A stretch of DNA of 64,000 bases, taken from contig JACRBI010000013.1 in the NCBI GenBank assembly GCA_016234495.1, positions 1 through 64,000 on the forward strand, read 5' to 3'. This DNA comes from Chloroflexota bacterium (GTDB taxonomy: Bacteria; Chloroflexota; Anaerolineae; Anaerolineales; Villigracilaceae). Shown in pieces: positions 17,622-25,955 of this stretch. The notes under the pieces are model-generated. The model saw only the letters and a list, made by a program, of their open reading frames with translations. It searched no databases and was not told the DNA's origin. Position 1 is the first letter of the stretch. Each line of letters begins with the position of its first letter. The translations under genes were made by a program, and so were the position numbers.

Positions 17622-18854
17622 ATGGTTACAAAAACATTCAAAGCCGAATCGACAATGGAAACCTTGCAATTGGTTCAACAGGAACTTGGAGCTGATGCAA
17701 TTGTGGTTTCCATGCGCGAGGTTCCGCTTGGGCCAAAATGGAATCCATGGAAAAAGACGGCCGTCGAAATTGTTGCCGCCAGCCCGGACGTAATGCCCGA
17801 GGCGCAGAAGCCCCAACCGAAGCCCAGGGCAGTTGTCGGTGCGGCGGCTGAGGCGCGTTTATCCGATACCGGTATTGATTTTGCCGAGGTCATGCCCGAT
17901 ATCGAGTGGGTGGTCGAAGCGGAAAAGAAACCGGTCAGAAAGGCGACTCAACAACCGCCCAAACTTAAACTGAATCTTGATCCTGTCAACGATACAGTTC
18001 CCGCCGTTGCAGCGACTCGTCAAAAGACTGCGGCGAAATCATCTGCGGATGAAAAATATCTGCCCCAGTCGTTAAAAACGATTCGACAGCAGTTGGCGAG
18101 TCAAGGCGTGGATGGAACTTTGATCGAGGGGCTGGTGAGCGTGGCGCTTGAAACGCTCAGCCCGGGCACACTGGCTGATGTTGATGTTTGCAGGAAATCC
18201 ATCGCCCAACTGCTTGCTTCTGAACTGCGCGTGCAGCAGGGCGCGGGGAAATATTTTTCAAGCAATGTTGTTTGTTTGATCGGCACAAGCGGCAGCGGCA
18301 AGACCAGCGCCATTGCCAAGCTGGCGCTTTACTTCAGCCAGAACTTTCAGAAAAAGATCACCTGGGTCTGTGCGGATACCGTCCGAATGGGCGCAATCGC
18401 CGAGGCGCGCGCCTACACTGACGCTCTGGGATTTAAATTGGAACTTGTTTACACTTCCGAAGATGTAAAGCGGGTTTTGCAGAACACGGAAGATACCGAT
18501 TTATTTTTTGTGGATACGCCCGGATACAACCCGTGCAACGAAAGCCAGTTGACAGAGTTGGGCGCGCTGCTTTCCGAGATGCCCAAACGCTGCACCTATC
18601 TTGTCGCGCCTGCCACCACCAAGGAAATGGATTTGTTTCAATCTTCAGCTTCGCTTGGCATCTTCAACCTTGATGGCTTGATCATCACCAGGCTGGATGA
18701 AACCCATACTTTTGGCAATGTCTATAATTTTTCACGCAAGAATCAGGTTCCTCTCGGTTACTTTACAACCGGCAAAGAGACTTCGCGTCATTTGGAAGTC
18801 GTTGACCCCGCCCGTCTTGTATCCGCCTTGTTTGGGAGGGAATGGAATAAATGA
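17622..18854 (+). CDS. flhF: SRP-type GTPase FlhF
   Basis: 410 residues. The N-terminal region has the FlhF start (KTFKAESTMETLQLVQQELG). A basic, Pro-rich linker follows, then the NG domain from about 150. G1 is GTSGSGKT (221-228), the next motif is ADTVRMGA (251-258), G3 is DTPG (298-301) and G4 is TRLDE. FlhF sets where and how many flagella are built, normally with its activator FlhG. No FlhG gene follows here; instead a two-helix membrane protein overlaps the flhF stop by 4 bases. Confidence 0.95.
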   Translation: MVTKTFKAESTMETLQLVQQELGADAIVVSMREVPLGPKWNPWKKTAVEIVAASPDVMPEAQKPQPKPRAVVGAAAEARLSDTGIDFAEVMPDIEWVVEAEKKPVRKATQQPPKLKLNLDPVNDTVPAVAATRQKTAAKSSADEKYLPQSLKTIRQQLASQGVDGTLIEGLVSVALETLSPGTLADVDVCRKSIAQLLASELRVQQGAGKYFSSNVVCLIGTSGSGKTSAIAKLALYFSQNFQKKITWVCADTVRMGAIAEARAYTDALGFKLELVYTSEDVKRVLQNTEDTDLFFVDTPGYNPCNESQLTELGALLSEMPKRCTYLVAPATTKEMDLFQSSASLGIFNLDGLIITRLDETHTFGNVYNFSRKNQVPLGYFTTGKETSRHLEVVDPARLVSALFGREWNK

Positions 18855-19378
18855 AAAAAGAAAATGAGATCAAGCTGGTAACGGATACTCCTCCTGCTGA
18901 ACAAAAGCCGCCGGCTGTGAAAAGCAAGCCGGTCAAGAAGGAGAAAAAGAAAAAGGAAGCGCCGCCATCGGACGGAATTATCCTGCCGGTTTTGGTCGAA
19001 GTCACGTACACGTCTTCGGCTGTTATTCTGGCTGTTTTGTTTACGACCGTGGTGGGCGTTTCCATGCTGACTGGCGCGAAACTGCTTGATATTGTCATTC
19101 GCACCAGCACCGCCATGCTCGTGATCGGCGGCCTGCTGATCTTGATCTCGCGCCAGATTTCTGCGGACGTTTTCAACGCCGCCATGATGCAGAAAAAAGA
19201 GGAAGAAGAAAAACAACAGCACGAAGAAACACCGCAGCAGGAACAGGCTCAGCCTGAGGCGCTCCAGCCGGGCCGCGAACAGGTTGAAAGTTTTCAGGCG
19301 ATGGGTGAGTTCGAAAAAAATGAAAATCTTCAAAGTTTTGAAGAAATGGAATCGAGCATGTCTTCAGAGGCGCAATAA
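18851..19378 (+). CDS. Two-TM protein of unknown function between flhF and fliA
   Basis: I do not recognise the family. It has 175 residues: a Lys/Pro-rich cytoplasmic N-terminus (1-40, including a long KKEKKKK run), then two predicted membrane helices (about 53-75 and 80-100) joined by a very short turn. A Glu/Gln-rich, probably coiled C-terminal tail (110-175) follows. Both termini are expected in the cytoplasm. The ATGA overlap with flhF and the 3-base gap to fliA make cotranslation very likely. FlhG usually sits here, so a role in placing or regulating FlhF is possible but is inference. Confidence 0.85.
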   Translation: MKKENEIKLVTDTPPAEQKPPAVKSKPVKKEKKKKEAPPSDGIILPVLVEVTYTSSAVILAVLFTTVVGVSMLTGAKLLDIVIRTSTAMLVIGGLLILISRQISADVFNAAMMQKKEEEEKQQHEETPQQEQAQPEALQPGREQVESFQAMGEFEKNENLQSFEEMESSMSSEAQ

Positions 19379-19381
19379 TCA

Positions 19382-20137
19382 ATGGTCATTCAAGCTGAAA
19401 CCGCGGAGCTATTGAACGAATTTCTTGCAGGGCGCTCACCAGAACTTAGGGAAAAACTGGTACTGCAATCTGTGCCTTTGGTTCATTACCTCCTCGCGCG
19501 GATGGGCATCACCCAGGAGCGGGGCAGTGATTACGAAGACCTCGCGCATCAGGGACTGATGGGTTTGATCGAAGCCGTGGATCATTTTGACCCGAAGTTC
19601 AACACGCGTTTCAGCACGTATGCCAGTTTGCGAATCCGCGGCAAAGTTTTGGACTACCTGCGCACCACTGATTGGATGCCGCGCATGGCGCGCAAACGGA
19701 CGCGGCTGATTCAAAAAAGCATCTCCGCCTTATGGGCTGAGAATTCCCGCGAACCCACCGAGGAAGAGATCGCCGCCAGCCTTGGCCTCAATGTGGAAGA
19801 TGTCCAACAGGGACTGGCTGATTCAAACAGGATTTTGGTCTCGCTCGACACAATGGCAGACTCAGATCAGGAAGGCGATGTTTCGCTATATGAACGATTG
19901 GGCGATGAAAAGCAAACCGACCCATCGGAGCAGCTTGAACAACAAAGTTTATTGGAAGAGATGGCCGGCGCCATTCACAATCTGCCTGAACGCGAACAGT
20001 TGGTATTGTCTCTGTATTACAACGACAACCTGACATTTAAAGAAATCGGAAAAGTATTGGATATAACCGAATCCCGGGTCTGCCAGCTTCATGCCCGCAT
20101 AATTCTCTCCTTAAAGGCGATGATGACCAATGAGTAA
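19382..20137 (+). CDS. fliA: Flagellar sigma factor FliA (sigma-28)
   Basis: 251 residues. Region 2 is clear (DYEDLAHQGLMGLIEAVDHF, then FSTYASLRIRGKVLDYLR), and region 4 near the C-terminus reads REQLVLSLYYNDNLTFKEIG, then TESRVCQLHARI. The WMPRMAR segment is typical of FliA. It directs RNA polymerase to TAAA-N15-GCCGATAA promoters; matches in this window precede flgM, the MIIA gene and, less well, flagellin. Its inhibitor FlgM is encoded at 22126. Confidence 0.97.
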   Translation: MVIQAETAELLNEFLAGRSPELREKLVLQSVPLVHYLLARMGITQERGSDYEDLAHQGLMGLIEAVDHFDPKFNTRFSTYASLRIRGKVLDYLRTTDWMPRMARKRTRLIQKSISALWAENSREPTEEEIAASLGLNVEDVQQGLADSNRILVSLDTMADSDQEGDVSLYERLGDEKQTDPSEQLEQQSLLEEMAGAIHNLPEREQLVLSLYYNDNLTFKEIGKVLDITESRVCQLHARIILSLKAMMTNE

Positions 20138-20549
20138 TATTCCAAAAGTATCCCTTGAAGATTCATTGTACGTTCTTCAACTGGCGCGCGAGACAGCCCT
20201 GGCGCAGAACCGTCAGGCTCAAGCCAAACGCATGATGCCGGTGGTGGATGAAATCCGCAGCCTGGTTTCCACCCCGCCGCAGACCACCCTCCCGCCTTCG
20301 ACCGGCGTGATGGGACAATCGGATTTCAAAGCCTTGCTGGATGTCACCCAATCGCGGGTCAACCAGCCGCCGACAGTTGATTCTGCCGCCTCGGTCATGG
20401 ATCGCAACCGATTGATCGGCGCGATGGCAGAGGCGAACATGTCAGACGTTGATATTGCCCGTCAGTTCAGCATCACCCGCGAAGAGGTCCAGTTGGTTTT
20501 GAACGTCCAGCAAAAGAACAAAAGTTATGGAGGAGGATCAATAAGATGA
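20130..20549 (+). CDS. Small flagellar-operon protein with C-terminal helix-turn-helix-like segment
   Basis: 139 residues, family not firmly recognised. The N-terminal third is helical and rich in Ala/Gln, and the middle is Pro/Thr-rich and likely disordered. The C-terminus, RNRLIGAMAEANMSDVDIAR followed by QFSITREEVQLVLNV, resembles a helix-turn-helix of the kind seen in small proteins after fliA/flhF in monoderm fla operons (YlxL-like/DUF6115-like position). It overlaps fliA by 8 bases, and its stop overlaps the flgF ATG. A regulatory or membrane-distal role cannot be assigned. Confidence 0.8.
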   Translation: MSNIPKVSLEDSLYVLQLARETALAQNRQAQAKRMMPVVDEIRSLVSTPPQTTLPPSTGVMGQSDFKALLDVTQSRVNQPPTVDSAASVMDRNRLIGAMAEANMSDVDIARQFSITREEVQLVLNVQQKNKSYGGGSIR

Positions 20550-21304
20550 TAAAAGGCCTTTACTCAGCCGTCTCTGCCATGGTGATGAACGCTGCCCGCC
20601 AGCAAGTCCTCAGCCATAATATCGCGAACCTGCAAACCCCCGGCTTCAAACAGATCCTCACCACCGCCGAAGATTTCATGCAGAACCAGTCGGTTTATTC
20701 GCCGGGCTTTCCTCAAACAAGCTCTCTCGAATACCTTGGGACCTTGGGCTTGGGCACCCAGATCAGCGAAGAATATATTGACTTCCAACAGGGAGCGTTG
20801 CAGGATACCGGCAATCCGCTTGACCTTGCCCTGCAAGGCAACAGCTTTTTCACCGTAAAAACCCCCGACGGGAATCGGTACACCCGCGACGGGCGCTTCT
20901 TGCGTGACGCCGACAATACCATGGTGACCATCGAAGGCTATCAGGTACTCGATGATGCCGGGCAGCCCATTGAACTCCCAGATGGAGACGTGTCAGTCTC
21001 GCCGGAAGGCGCCGTCAGCGTCAACGGGACCGCTGTCGCCCAGTTGGGCATCGGCGTATTCACCGATCCGCGAACTGACCTTCAGCACACGGAAGGCAAC
21101 CTGTTCACCGGTCCCACAGCATCAACGAGTCAGGATGTCCCTCAGGTGGTTCAAGGTTACCTCGAAACATCCAACGCCAACCCCTCGCAGTTAATGACCC
21201 AACTGGTGGAGGTCGCCCGCTCATATGAGGCTTCCCAAAATATGGTCCGTAATCAGGATGAACTGCTGGGCAAAACAATCGCCTCGCTGGGTCGGATCGG
21301 TTAG
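20546..21304 (+). CDS. flgF: Flagellar rod protein FlgF (FlhO-like)
   Basis: 252 residues. The N-terminal rod motif is MIKGLYSAVSAMVMNAARQQ, then LSHNIANLQTPGFK. The D1 region has GNPLDLALQGNSFFTVKTPDG, then YTRDGRF. The C-terminal heptad helix is present (GYLETSNANPSQLMTQLVEV, then ARSYEASQNMV). It is probably the proximal member of the two-gene FlgF/FlgG pair. A strong GGAGGATCA site precedes the ATG, which overlaps the upstream stop. The F versus G assignment rests on order and on the start sequence. Confidence 0.9.
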   Translation: MIKGLYSAVSAMVMNAARQQVLSHNIANLQTPGFKQILTTAEDFMQNQSVYSPGFPQTSSLEYLGTLGLGTQISEEYIDFQQGALQDTGNPLDLALQGNSFFTVKTPDGNRYTRDGRFLRDADNTMVTIEGYQVLDDAGQPIELPDGDVSVSPEGAVSVNGTAVAQLGIGVFTDPRTDLQHTEGNLFTGPTASTSQDVPQVVQGYLETSNANPSQLMTQLVEVARSYEASQNMVRNQDELLGKTIASLGRIG

Positions 21305-21317
21305 ATAAGGAGTTAAT

Positions 21318-22061
21318 ATGTCTTCGTCCCTTTTCCACGTACTTAATATTTCAAAGCAGGATATTCTCAGCCGCCTGACCGACCTGGATGTCGCCAGCAA
21401 TAACCTGGCAAACGTCAACACAGCCGGGTTCAAAACCAGCCGCTCCAACTTTCAGGAAATGCTCAACCAGCAGCTCACCGAAGGCGTGCAGTTGCGCAAC
21501 ACCCAGATGTTGACATCGCAAGGCTCCTTGCGCGACTCAACCAACTCGCTGGATTGGGCGATTCAAGGCGAGGGCTTCTTCAGCGTAACCCTGCCAGACG
21601 GGACGACTGGGTACACCCGCGATGGGCAGTTCGTCCTCGACGGAGATCTCAACCTCGTGTCAGCCAGCGGTTATCCTTTGGTCTGGGACGGTCAGGTTAC
21701 AGAAGGCACGTCTGAAATTAGCGTCAGTTCCGAAGGCCTGGTTACCGCCAACGACGCAGACGGCGCCAGAGTGGAACTTGGCACCGTCCAGTTGACCCGC
21801 TTCCCCAATTCCAGCGGACTTACCAGCCGCGGCGACAACGTCTGGTTGGAATCAGACGCTTCCGGCGCAGCCCAGACGGGCGCAGCTGGATCCGAAAATC
21901 TCGGCACGATCAGCCCTTACAGAGTCGAACAGTCCAATGTTGACCTGTCTCAAGAAATGACGCATTTGATCACCCTCCAGCGCTCGTTCAGCATGTCGGT
22001 CAAGGCTTTCCAGCAAACTGACTCGATGATCTCTCAGGCAATAAACCTGCGCAAAGCGTAA
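21318..22061 (+). CDS. flgG: Flagellar distal rod protein FlgG
   Basis: 247 residues. It has ASNNLANVNTAGFKTSRSNF near the start, WAIQGEGFFSVTLPDG and YTRDGQF, and a C-terminal helix VEQSNVDLSQEMTHLITLQR with SFSMSVKAFQQTDSMI. The SNVDLxxEM motif is typical of FlgG. It is shorter than many FlgG proteins (about 260) but intact. The stop codon forms part of the sigma-28 -35 element of the flgM promoter. Confidence 0.9.
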   Translation: MSSSLFHVLNISKQDILSRLTDLDVASNNLANVNTAGFKTSRSNFQEMLNQQLTEGVQLRNTQMLTSQGSLRDSTNSLDWAIQGEGFFSVTLPDGTTGYTRDGQFVLDGDLNLVSASGYPLVWDGQVTEGTSEISVSSEGLVTANDADGARVELGTVQLTRFPNSSGLTSRGDNVWLESDASGAAQTGAAGSENLGTISPYRVEQSNVDLSQEMTHLITLQRSFSMSVKAFQQTDSMISQAINLRKA

Positions 22062-22085
22062 TGTTTTCAAAAATACTGCCGATAA
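22059..22085 (+). promoter_or_regulatory. Sigma-28 (FliA) promoter of flgM-flgN-flgK-flgL
   Basis: TAATGTTT (22059-22066), an 11-base spacer and a perfect GCCGATAA (22078-22085) match the FliA consensus at 15 of 16 positions with exact spacing. The -35 begins at the flgG stop codon. Transcription would start near 22092, about 34 bases before flgM. This gives the usual feedback: FliA makes its own anti-sigma factor. Confidence 0.88.
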
Positions 22086-22125
22086 TGGTATTGTGAATTA
22101 ACATACCTTGCAGGAGAAATATCCA

Positions 22126-22422
22126 ATGAAAATCGAAAACAACAGTGTACCGCCACTTTCTGCCAAACCAACAGAAACCATCCCCCCGGTCGAGAAGAAG
22201 GATGACCACAACGGGATTAATTCTGTTCGCTCCAGGCAGGACAGAGTGGAAATGTCTGAAAACGCGCGCCTGCTGGCCAAAGCCCGAACCGCGCTCGGAA
22301 ATGTGGAAGAAACCAATTCCGACTATCTCCTCGCGCTCAAAAACCAGATCGCGAGCGGAGATTACACGATTCAAGTCAGCGAACTCGCCCGAAAATTAAT
22401 AGCAACCTTGCATCCGAAATAA
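22126..22422 (+). CDS. flgM: Anti-sigma-28 factor FlgM
   Basis: 98 residues. The disordered, Pro/Lys-rich N-terminal half is followed by the FlgM core: RVEMSENARLLAKARTALG, then NQIASGDYTIQVSELARKLI. The start ATG at 22126 has CAGGAG about 9 bases upstream; a TTG six codons earlier is less likely. FlgM holds FliA until the hook is finished and is then exported. It leads the flgM-flgN-flgK-flgL unit. Confidence 0.92.
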   Translation: MKIENNSVPPLSAKPTETIPPVEKKDDHNGINSVRSRQDRVEMSENARLLAKARTALGNVEETNSDYLLALKNQIASGDYTIQVSELARKLIATLHPK

Positions 22423-22444
22423 CCTGTTACCAAGGACTCCTGAT

Positions 22445-22963
22445 ATGGTAGATGATAAATTCACAATCAATCGATTCGAACTTGAGCAGGTGCTCGTACA
22501 GCAGTTCCGGATACTACAGGAACTGATCGTGTTGTCCAAAAGCGAGCGCGTAGCCTTGCTGAACGAGCCTGAACTGATCCTGCAAATTGTTGAGGACAAG
22601 GAAGTGCTCCTCGACAAAATGAGTTTAATGGAAGATAAATGCCGCCAGATCATTCAGGAACTTTCGCTTTCATTGGACATGCATGTGGAAGATACGTCCA
22701 TTCAGGCCTTATTGCCATATTTCAAACCAGAGGATGCCAACCGCATCAAGAACCTGTCGGAAGGGATTTACAGCCTTGCCAAACAGGCGCGCGAATTAAA
22801 CCATGCCAGTCAGGCGCTTGCGATCACCAAACTGGATTGGGTCAAGGCAACTCAACTATTTTTAATCAGCATTTTCCAGCCAGATCCGGGATACCGTTCT
22901 CCAAAAGGCGGGGCAACCCATCAGGAGCCGACAACTGGTTTGGGCGTTGAGTTTCACGTTTAA
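22445..22963 (+). CDS. flgN: Flagellar export chaperone FlgN
   Basis: 172 residues, almost wholly alpha-helical, with the FlgN pattern of a long first helix (ELEQVLVQQFRILQELIVLS) and a second coiled segment ending in NHASQALAITKLDWVKATQ. FlgN binds the C-terminal helices of FlgK and FlgL and delivers them to FlhA. Its place directly upstream of flgK and flgL supports the call; sequence conservation in the family is low. Confidence 0.88.
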   Translation: MVDDKFTINRFELEQVLVQQFRILQELIVLSKSERVALLNEPELILQIVEDKEVLLDKMSLMEDKCRQIIQELSLSLDMHVEDTSIQALLPYFKPEDANRIKNLSEGIYSLAKQARELNHASQALAITKLDWVKATQLFLISIFQPDPGYRSPKGGATHQEPTTGLGVEFHV

Positions 22964-22974
22964 GGAATATTCAG

Positions 22975-24384
22975 ATGCCAACCCTTTCCTCGATCTCAAC
23001 CTCATTACAGGCAGTCCTGACTCAGTCGCATGTTTTGGAGATTACTCAACATAACATTGCCAATGCCAGCACGCCCGGCTACCGCCGTCAATCTGCGATA
23101 CTGACCGCGTCAGTGCCTTCCTCGTATGGCGGGTCGGAATTCGTGAATGGTCCCGGAATGAGGGGTGGGGGTGTCGCTATCGCAAAAATCCAGCGATTTA
23201 ATCTTGAATTTTTTGACGGGCGTTTTCGCACGGTTTCAGCTGAAACAAAAAACTGGGAAGCCCAAAGTGAGATCCTCACCCAATTGGAAGCGACTCTGGC
23301 TGAAACTTCGGAAGATGGCTTACTCCCCAAGCTTGACCAGTTCTGGGCAGGGTGGCAGTCGTTATCCAGCGACCCGACAAATGTCAGCCTGCGGGGAGTC
23401 CTTTTGGATGATGCCAGTTCGCTCGCCACAGCTTTTAATCGGCGGGTGGAGCAGATCAATTTGTTGCGCGGTGACCAGAACCTGTCCATCATCAGTCAAG
23501 TTGACAAGGTCAACTCGCTGGCGGATGAAGTAGCCAAATTGAATGCCGAGATTTCGCATGTGCTGTCAATCGGCGAGCAGCCCAACGATCTGATGGATAA
23601 GCGCGATCTGGCCCTCGATCAGCTCTCAGACCTGACCGGGTCGGTTTCCTATGAACAGAAGAACGGCGAGATGGTGGTTTCGATCGGCGGGCATGTTTTG
23701 GTTGTCGGGCACGAAGCCATAAAACTAACCACAAAACCCAAGCCGTCTCCTGATTCAACTTTAGTGGATGTCTATTGGGCTGATAATCAGGTCCTCATTC
23801 CCCCCAGTGGAAAATTGAAGGGCACATTGGAAGTGCGCGACCAGATTTTGACCGGTCAGTTGGCCGGGCTGAATACGCTTGCCAGCGGATTAATGACACA
23901 GGTCAATGCCATTCATACCACGGGCTACGGTATTAACAATGCCACTGGCATGAATTTCTTTACAGGGACTGTCGGCAACGAGGCAGGCACCATCGCGGTC
24001 AACCCCTTGCTGGATGCCGCCAGCATTGCCACATCCAGAAACATCAACGAAGTCGGCAATAATGGAATTGCCCTTGACATGGTCGCTTTGAAATCATTCA
24101 AAGGAATGGCGACAAATACTGCGACCCTCAATGAATACTATAATGCCCAGATCACCGATCTGGCTGTAACCACTCAGCGCGCGGCAAATAATACTTATCA
24201 GCATGGACTGGTGGCAAAGGCATTAAGCGACCAGCGCGAATCGGTCGCGGGCGTTTCTCTCGACGAAGAAGCTGCGAATATGGCCAAAGCGCAAAAAGCC
24301 TACCAGGCTGCTGCCCGCGTTTTGACAACCTTTGATGAACTCCTCGACCTGGTCATTAACCGAATGGGTCTGGCGGGCCGCTAG
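22975..24384 (+). CDS. flgK: Hook-filament junction protein FlgK (HAP1)
   Basis: 469 residues. The N-terminal signature is SHVLEITQHNIANASTPGYR. The middle carries a D2-type insert (QKNGEMVVSIGGHVLVVG). The C-terminal pair of helices ends with SVAGVSLDEEAANMAKAQKA, then TTFDELLDLVINRM. FlgK is the first junction ring on the hook. GGAATA lies before the ATG, and flgL follows after 17 bases. Confidence 0.96.
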   Translation: MPTLSSISTSLQAVLTQSHVLEITQHNIANASTPGYRRQSAILTASVPSSYGGSEFVNGPGMRGGGVAIAKIQRFNLEFFDGRFRTVSAETKNWEAQSEILTQLEATLAETSEDGLLPKLDQFWAGWQSLSSDPTNVSLRGVLLDDASSLATAFNRRVEQINLLRGDQNLSIISQVDKVNSLADEVAKLNAEISHVLSIGEQPNDLMDKRDLALDQLSDLTGSVSYEQKNGEMVVSIGGHVLVVGHEAIKLTTKPKPSPDSTLVDVYWADNQVLIPPSGKLKGTLEVRDQILTGQLAGLNTLASGLMTQVNAIHTTGYGINNATGMNFFTGTVGNEAGTIAVNPLLDAASIATSRNINEVGNNGIALDMVALKSFKGMATNTATLNEYYNAQITDLAVTTQRAANNTYQHGLVAKALSDQRESVAGVSLDEEAANMAKAQKAYQAAARVLTTFDELLDLVINRMGLAGR

Positions 24385-24401
24385 GAGTATAAGGAGCCGG
24401 T

Positions 24402-25358
24402 ATGAGGATCACCAACTTGATGATGGCTAATAATGCCATGCAAAACATAGCAGAAAACCAGGAAAAGATAGCCAAATTACGGAATCAGGTTTCCACGCAA
24501 AAGCAATTTCAGACCGCTTCGGAAAACCCCGTTCAGGCTTCTGCCAGCCTTAGTTTGCGCTCCAATTTGCGGACGCTTGAGTCCTACTCTGATACGGCCA
24601 ACATAACAAGTAACTGGATGAACACCACCGATTACGCCCTTAATCAATTGGAGGAGATCGGCGTTCAAGCATCAAATTTGATTCTGCGCGGGTTAAATGA
24701 TTCACTTTCCAACAGCGAACGGTTTACGGCTCTGGCGACCGAGATGAACGGTCTGATCGAAAAAGCGGTAGAACTTGGGAACTCCTCAGTCAATGGACAG
24801 TATATCTTTTCAGGTTACCAGTTGAATCAAAAACCGTTCACACTTGGTGTTGACACTCTTACGACCCTTCTAGACTATCAAGGCAACAACTTCAACCCGA
24901 CAACGATCACCTACGACGGAGATACCGGCAGTATGCAGCGCAGTCTGGGTCCCGATCAGATGGTGACCATGAATATGCCCGGCAGACCATCAATCGAGGC
25001 ATTCATTCAGGATTTGATCTCAGCCAGCACAGCCTTGACGCAGGGCAATATTCACAGCGTCAGTGTGCCTCCCGCCCCTTCTACTTTGCAGGAAGCATTG
25101 ACTAAGGTAAAATCGTCGGCAGATGCGATTAATGCAAACCGCACATCGAACGGTGCGCGGATGCGACAGGTAGAATCGGCGTCAAATTTCCTGGAGACGG
25201 TCAAGATCGAAACGAAAAGCCTGCTTTCTCAAAAAGAGGATACCAATCTGGCGGAAGGAATTGCACTGCTCACAAACCAGCAAACCACCTTCCAGGCAGT
25301 GTTAGAGGTCAGCCAGCGGGCCATATCAGCTCTCAGCCTTTTTGATTACATGCGTTAG
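24402..25358 (+). CDS. flgL: Hook-filament junction protein FlgL (HAP3)
   Basis: 318 residues. It is flagellin-like at the N-terminus (ITNLMMANNAMQNIAENQEK, then ASENPVQAS) and has the FlgL mid-section SVNGQYIFSGYQLNQKPF. The C-terminal helix reads LLTNQQTTFQAVLEVSQRAI. FlgL joins FlgK to the filament. AAGGAG precedes the ATG. csrA follows after 74 bases without a clear terminator in between. Confidence 0.95.
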   Translation: MRITNLMMANNAMQNIAENQEKIAKLRNQVSTQKQFQTASENPVQASASLSLRSNLRTLESYSDTANITSNWMNTTDYALNQLEEIGVQASNLILRGLNDSLSNSERFTALATEMNGLIEKAVELGNSSVNGQYIFSGYQLNQKPFTLGVDTLTTLLDYQGNNFNPTTITYDGDTGSMQRSLGPDQMVTMNMPGRPSIEAFIQDLISASTALTQGNIHSVSVPPAPSTLQEALTKVKSSADAINANRTSNGARMRQVESASNFLETVKIETKSLLSQKEDTNLAEGIALLTNQQTTFQAVLEVSQRAISALSLFDYMR

Positions 25359-25432
25359 CTCCCGTCCCAGCGAACACACCATCGAACGCCAATCATTGCC
25401 CTGAAAAACCCCGGTACGTGGAGTGTGTCGTC

Positions 25433-25720
25433 ATGTTGGTAATATCCCGCAAAGTGGACGAGAGCGTCATGCTCGGAGATACGATTGTTTTAACCGTGCT
25501 TGCGATCGAAGGTGACAGGGTCAAGATCGGGATTACCGCCCCGCGCGAAACGATTATTTTGCGTCAGGAAATTTACCAGGCCGTGCAAGATCAGGAAAAG
25601 ATACAGGAATTACTGGCAAAGGAAACCGAATCAGAAGCTTTTGAGCAGTTGCGGAAACTATTGGTATCTGAGAGTGAAAAAGAAAACGACGGACAGGAGA
25701 GAAGCGAGGACGCTCCCTGA
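25433..25720 (+). CDS. csrA: Carbon storage regulator CsrA
   Basis: 95 residues. The CsrA core, 1-60, has MLVISRKVDESVMLGD, then VKIGITAPRETIILRQEIY. The RNA-contacting arginines (R6 and the one in LRQEIY) are kept, while the usual HREEIY is LRQEIY. An acidic 35-residue tail extends past the normal 60-75-residue length. CsrA dimers bind ANGGA motifs over ribosome binding sites; good candidates lie before flagellin and flaG in this window. FliW, the usual protein antagonist in such loci, is not encoded here. The ATG at 25433 has GGAG upstream; an in-frame GTG at 25418 is less likely. Confidence 0.94.
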   Translation: MLVISRKVDESVMLGDTIVLTVLAIEGDRVKIGITAPRETIILRQEIYQAVQDQEKIQELLAKETESEAFEQLRKLLVSESEKENDGQERSEDAP

Positions 25721-25751
25721 GAGTTTTGTCGAACATAATGATCTGAACTGG

Positions 25752-25787
25752 AAAGCCGCTTTCAAACTGAAGGCGGCTTTTGATTTT
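25752..25787 (+). terminator. Intrinsic terminator after csrA
   Basis: AAAGCCGCTT (25752-25761) pairs with AAGGCGGCTTT (25770-25780), with one bulge and an 8-base loop. The T-rich run TGATTTT follows. It closes the long flagellar operon before the chemotaxis genes. Confidence 0.75.
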
Positions 25788-25955
25788 GTCATGCAGGCTG
25801 CCAAAATGAGGATGGCAGGGAGGGAGGGCGCTCTGTAATGTCTGAAAATTAATTTACCTGTTTTTTGGTTTCTCTTTACGGATGATTTACTGCGGAGTAT
25901 GTGGTTGTGTGCTATCTTTTGTCATCGAGGAACCCAAAGGACATTGGACTAGCCT

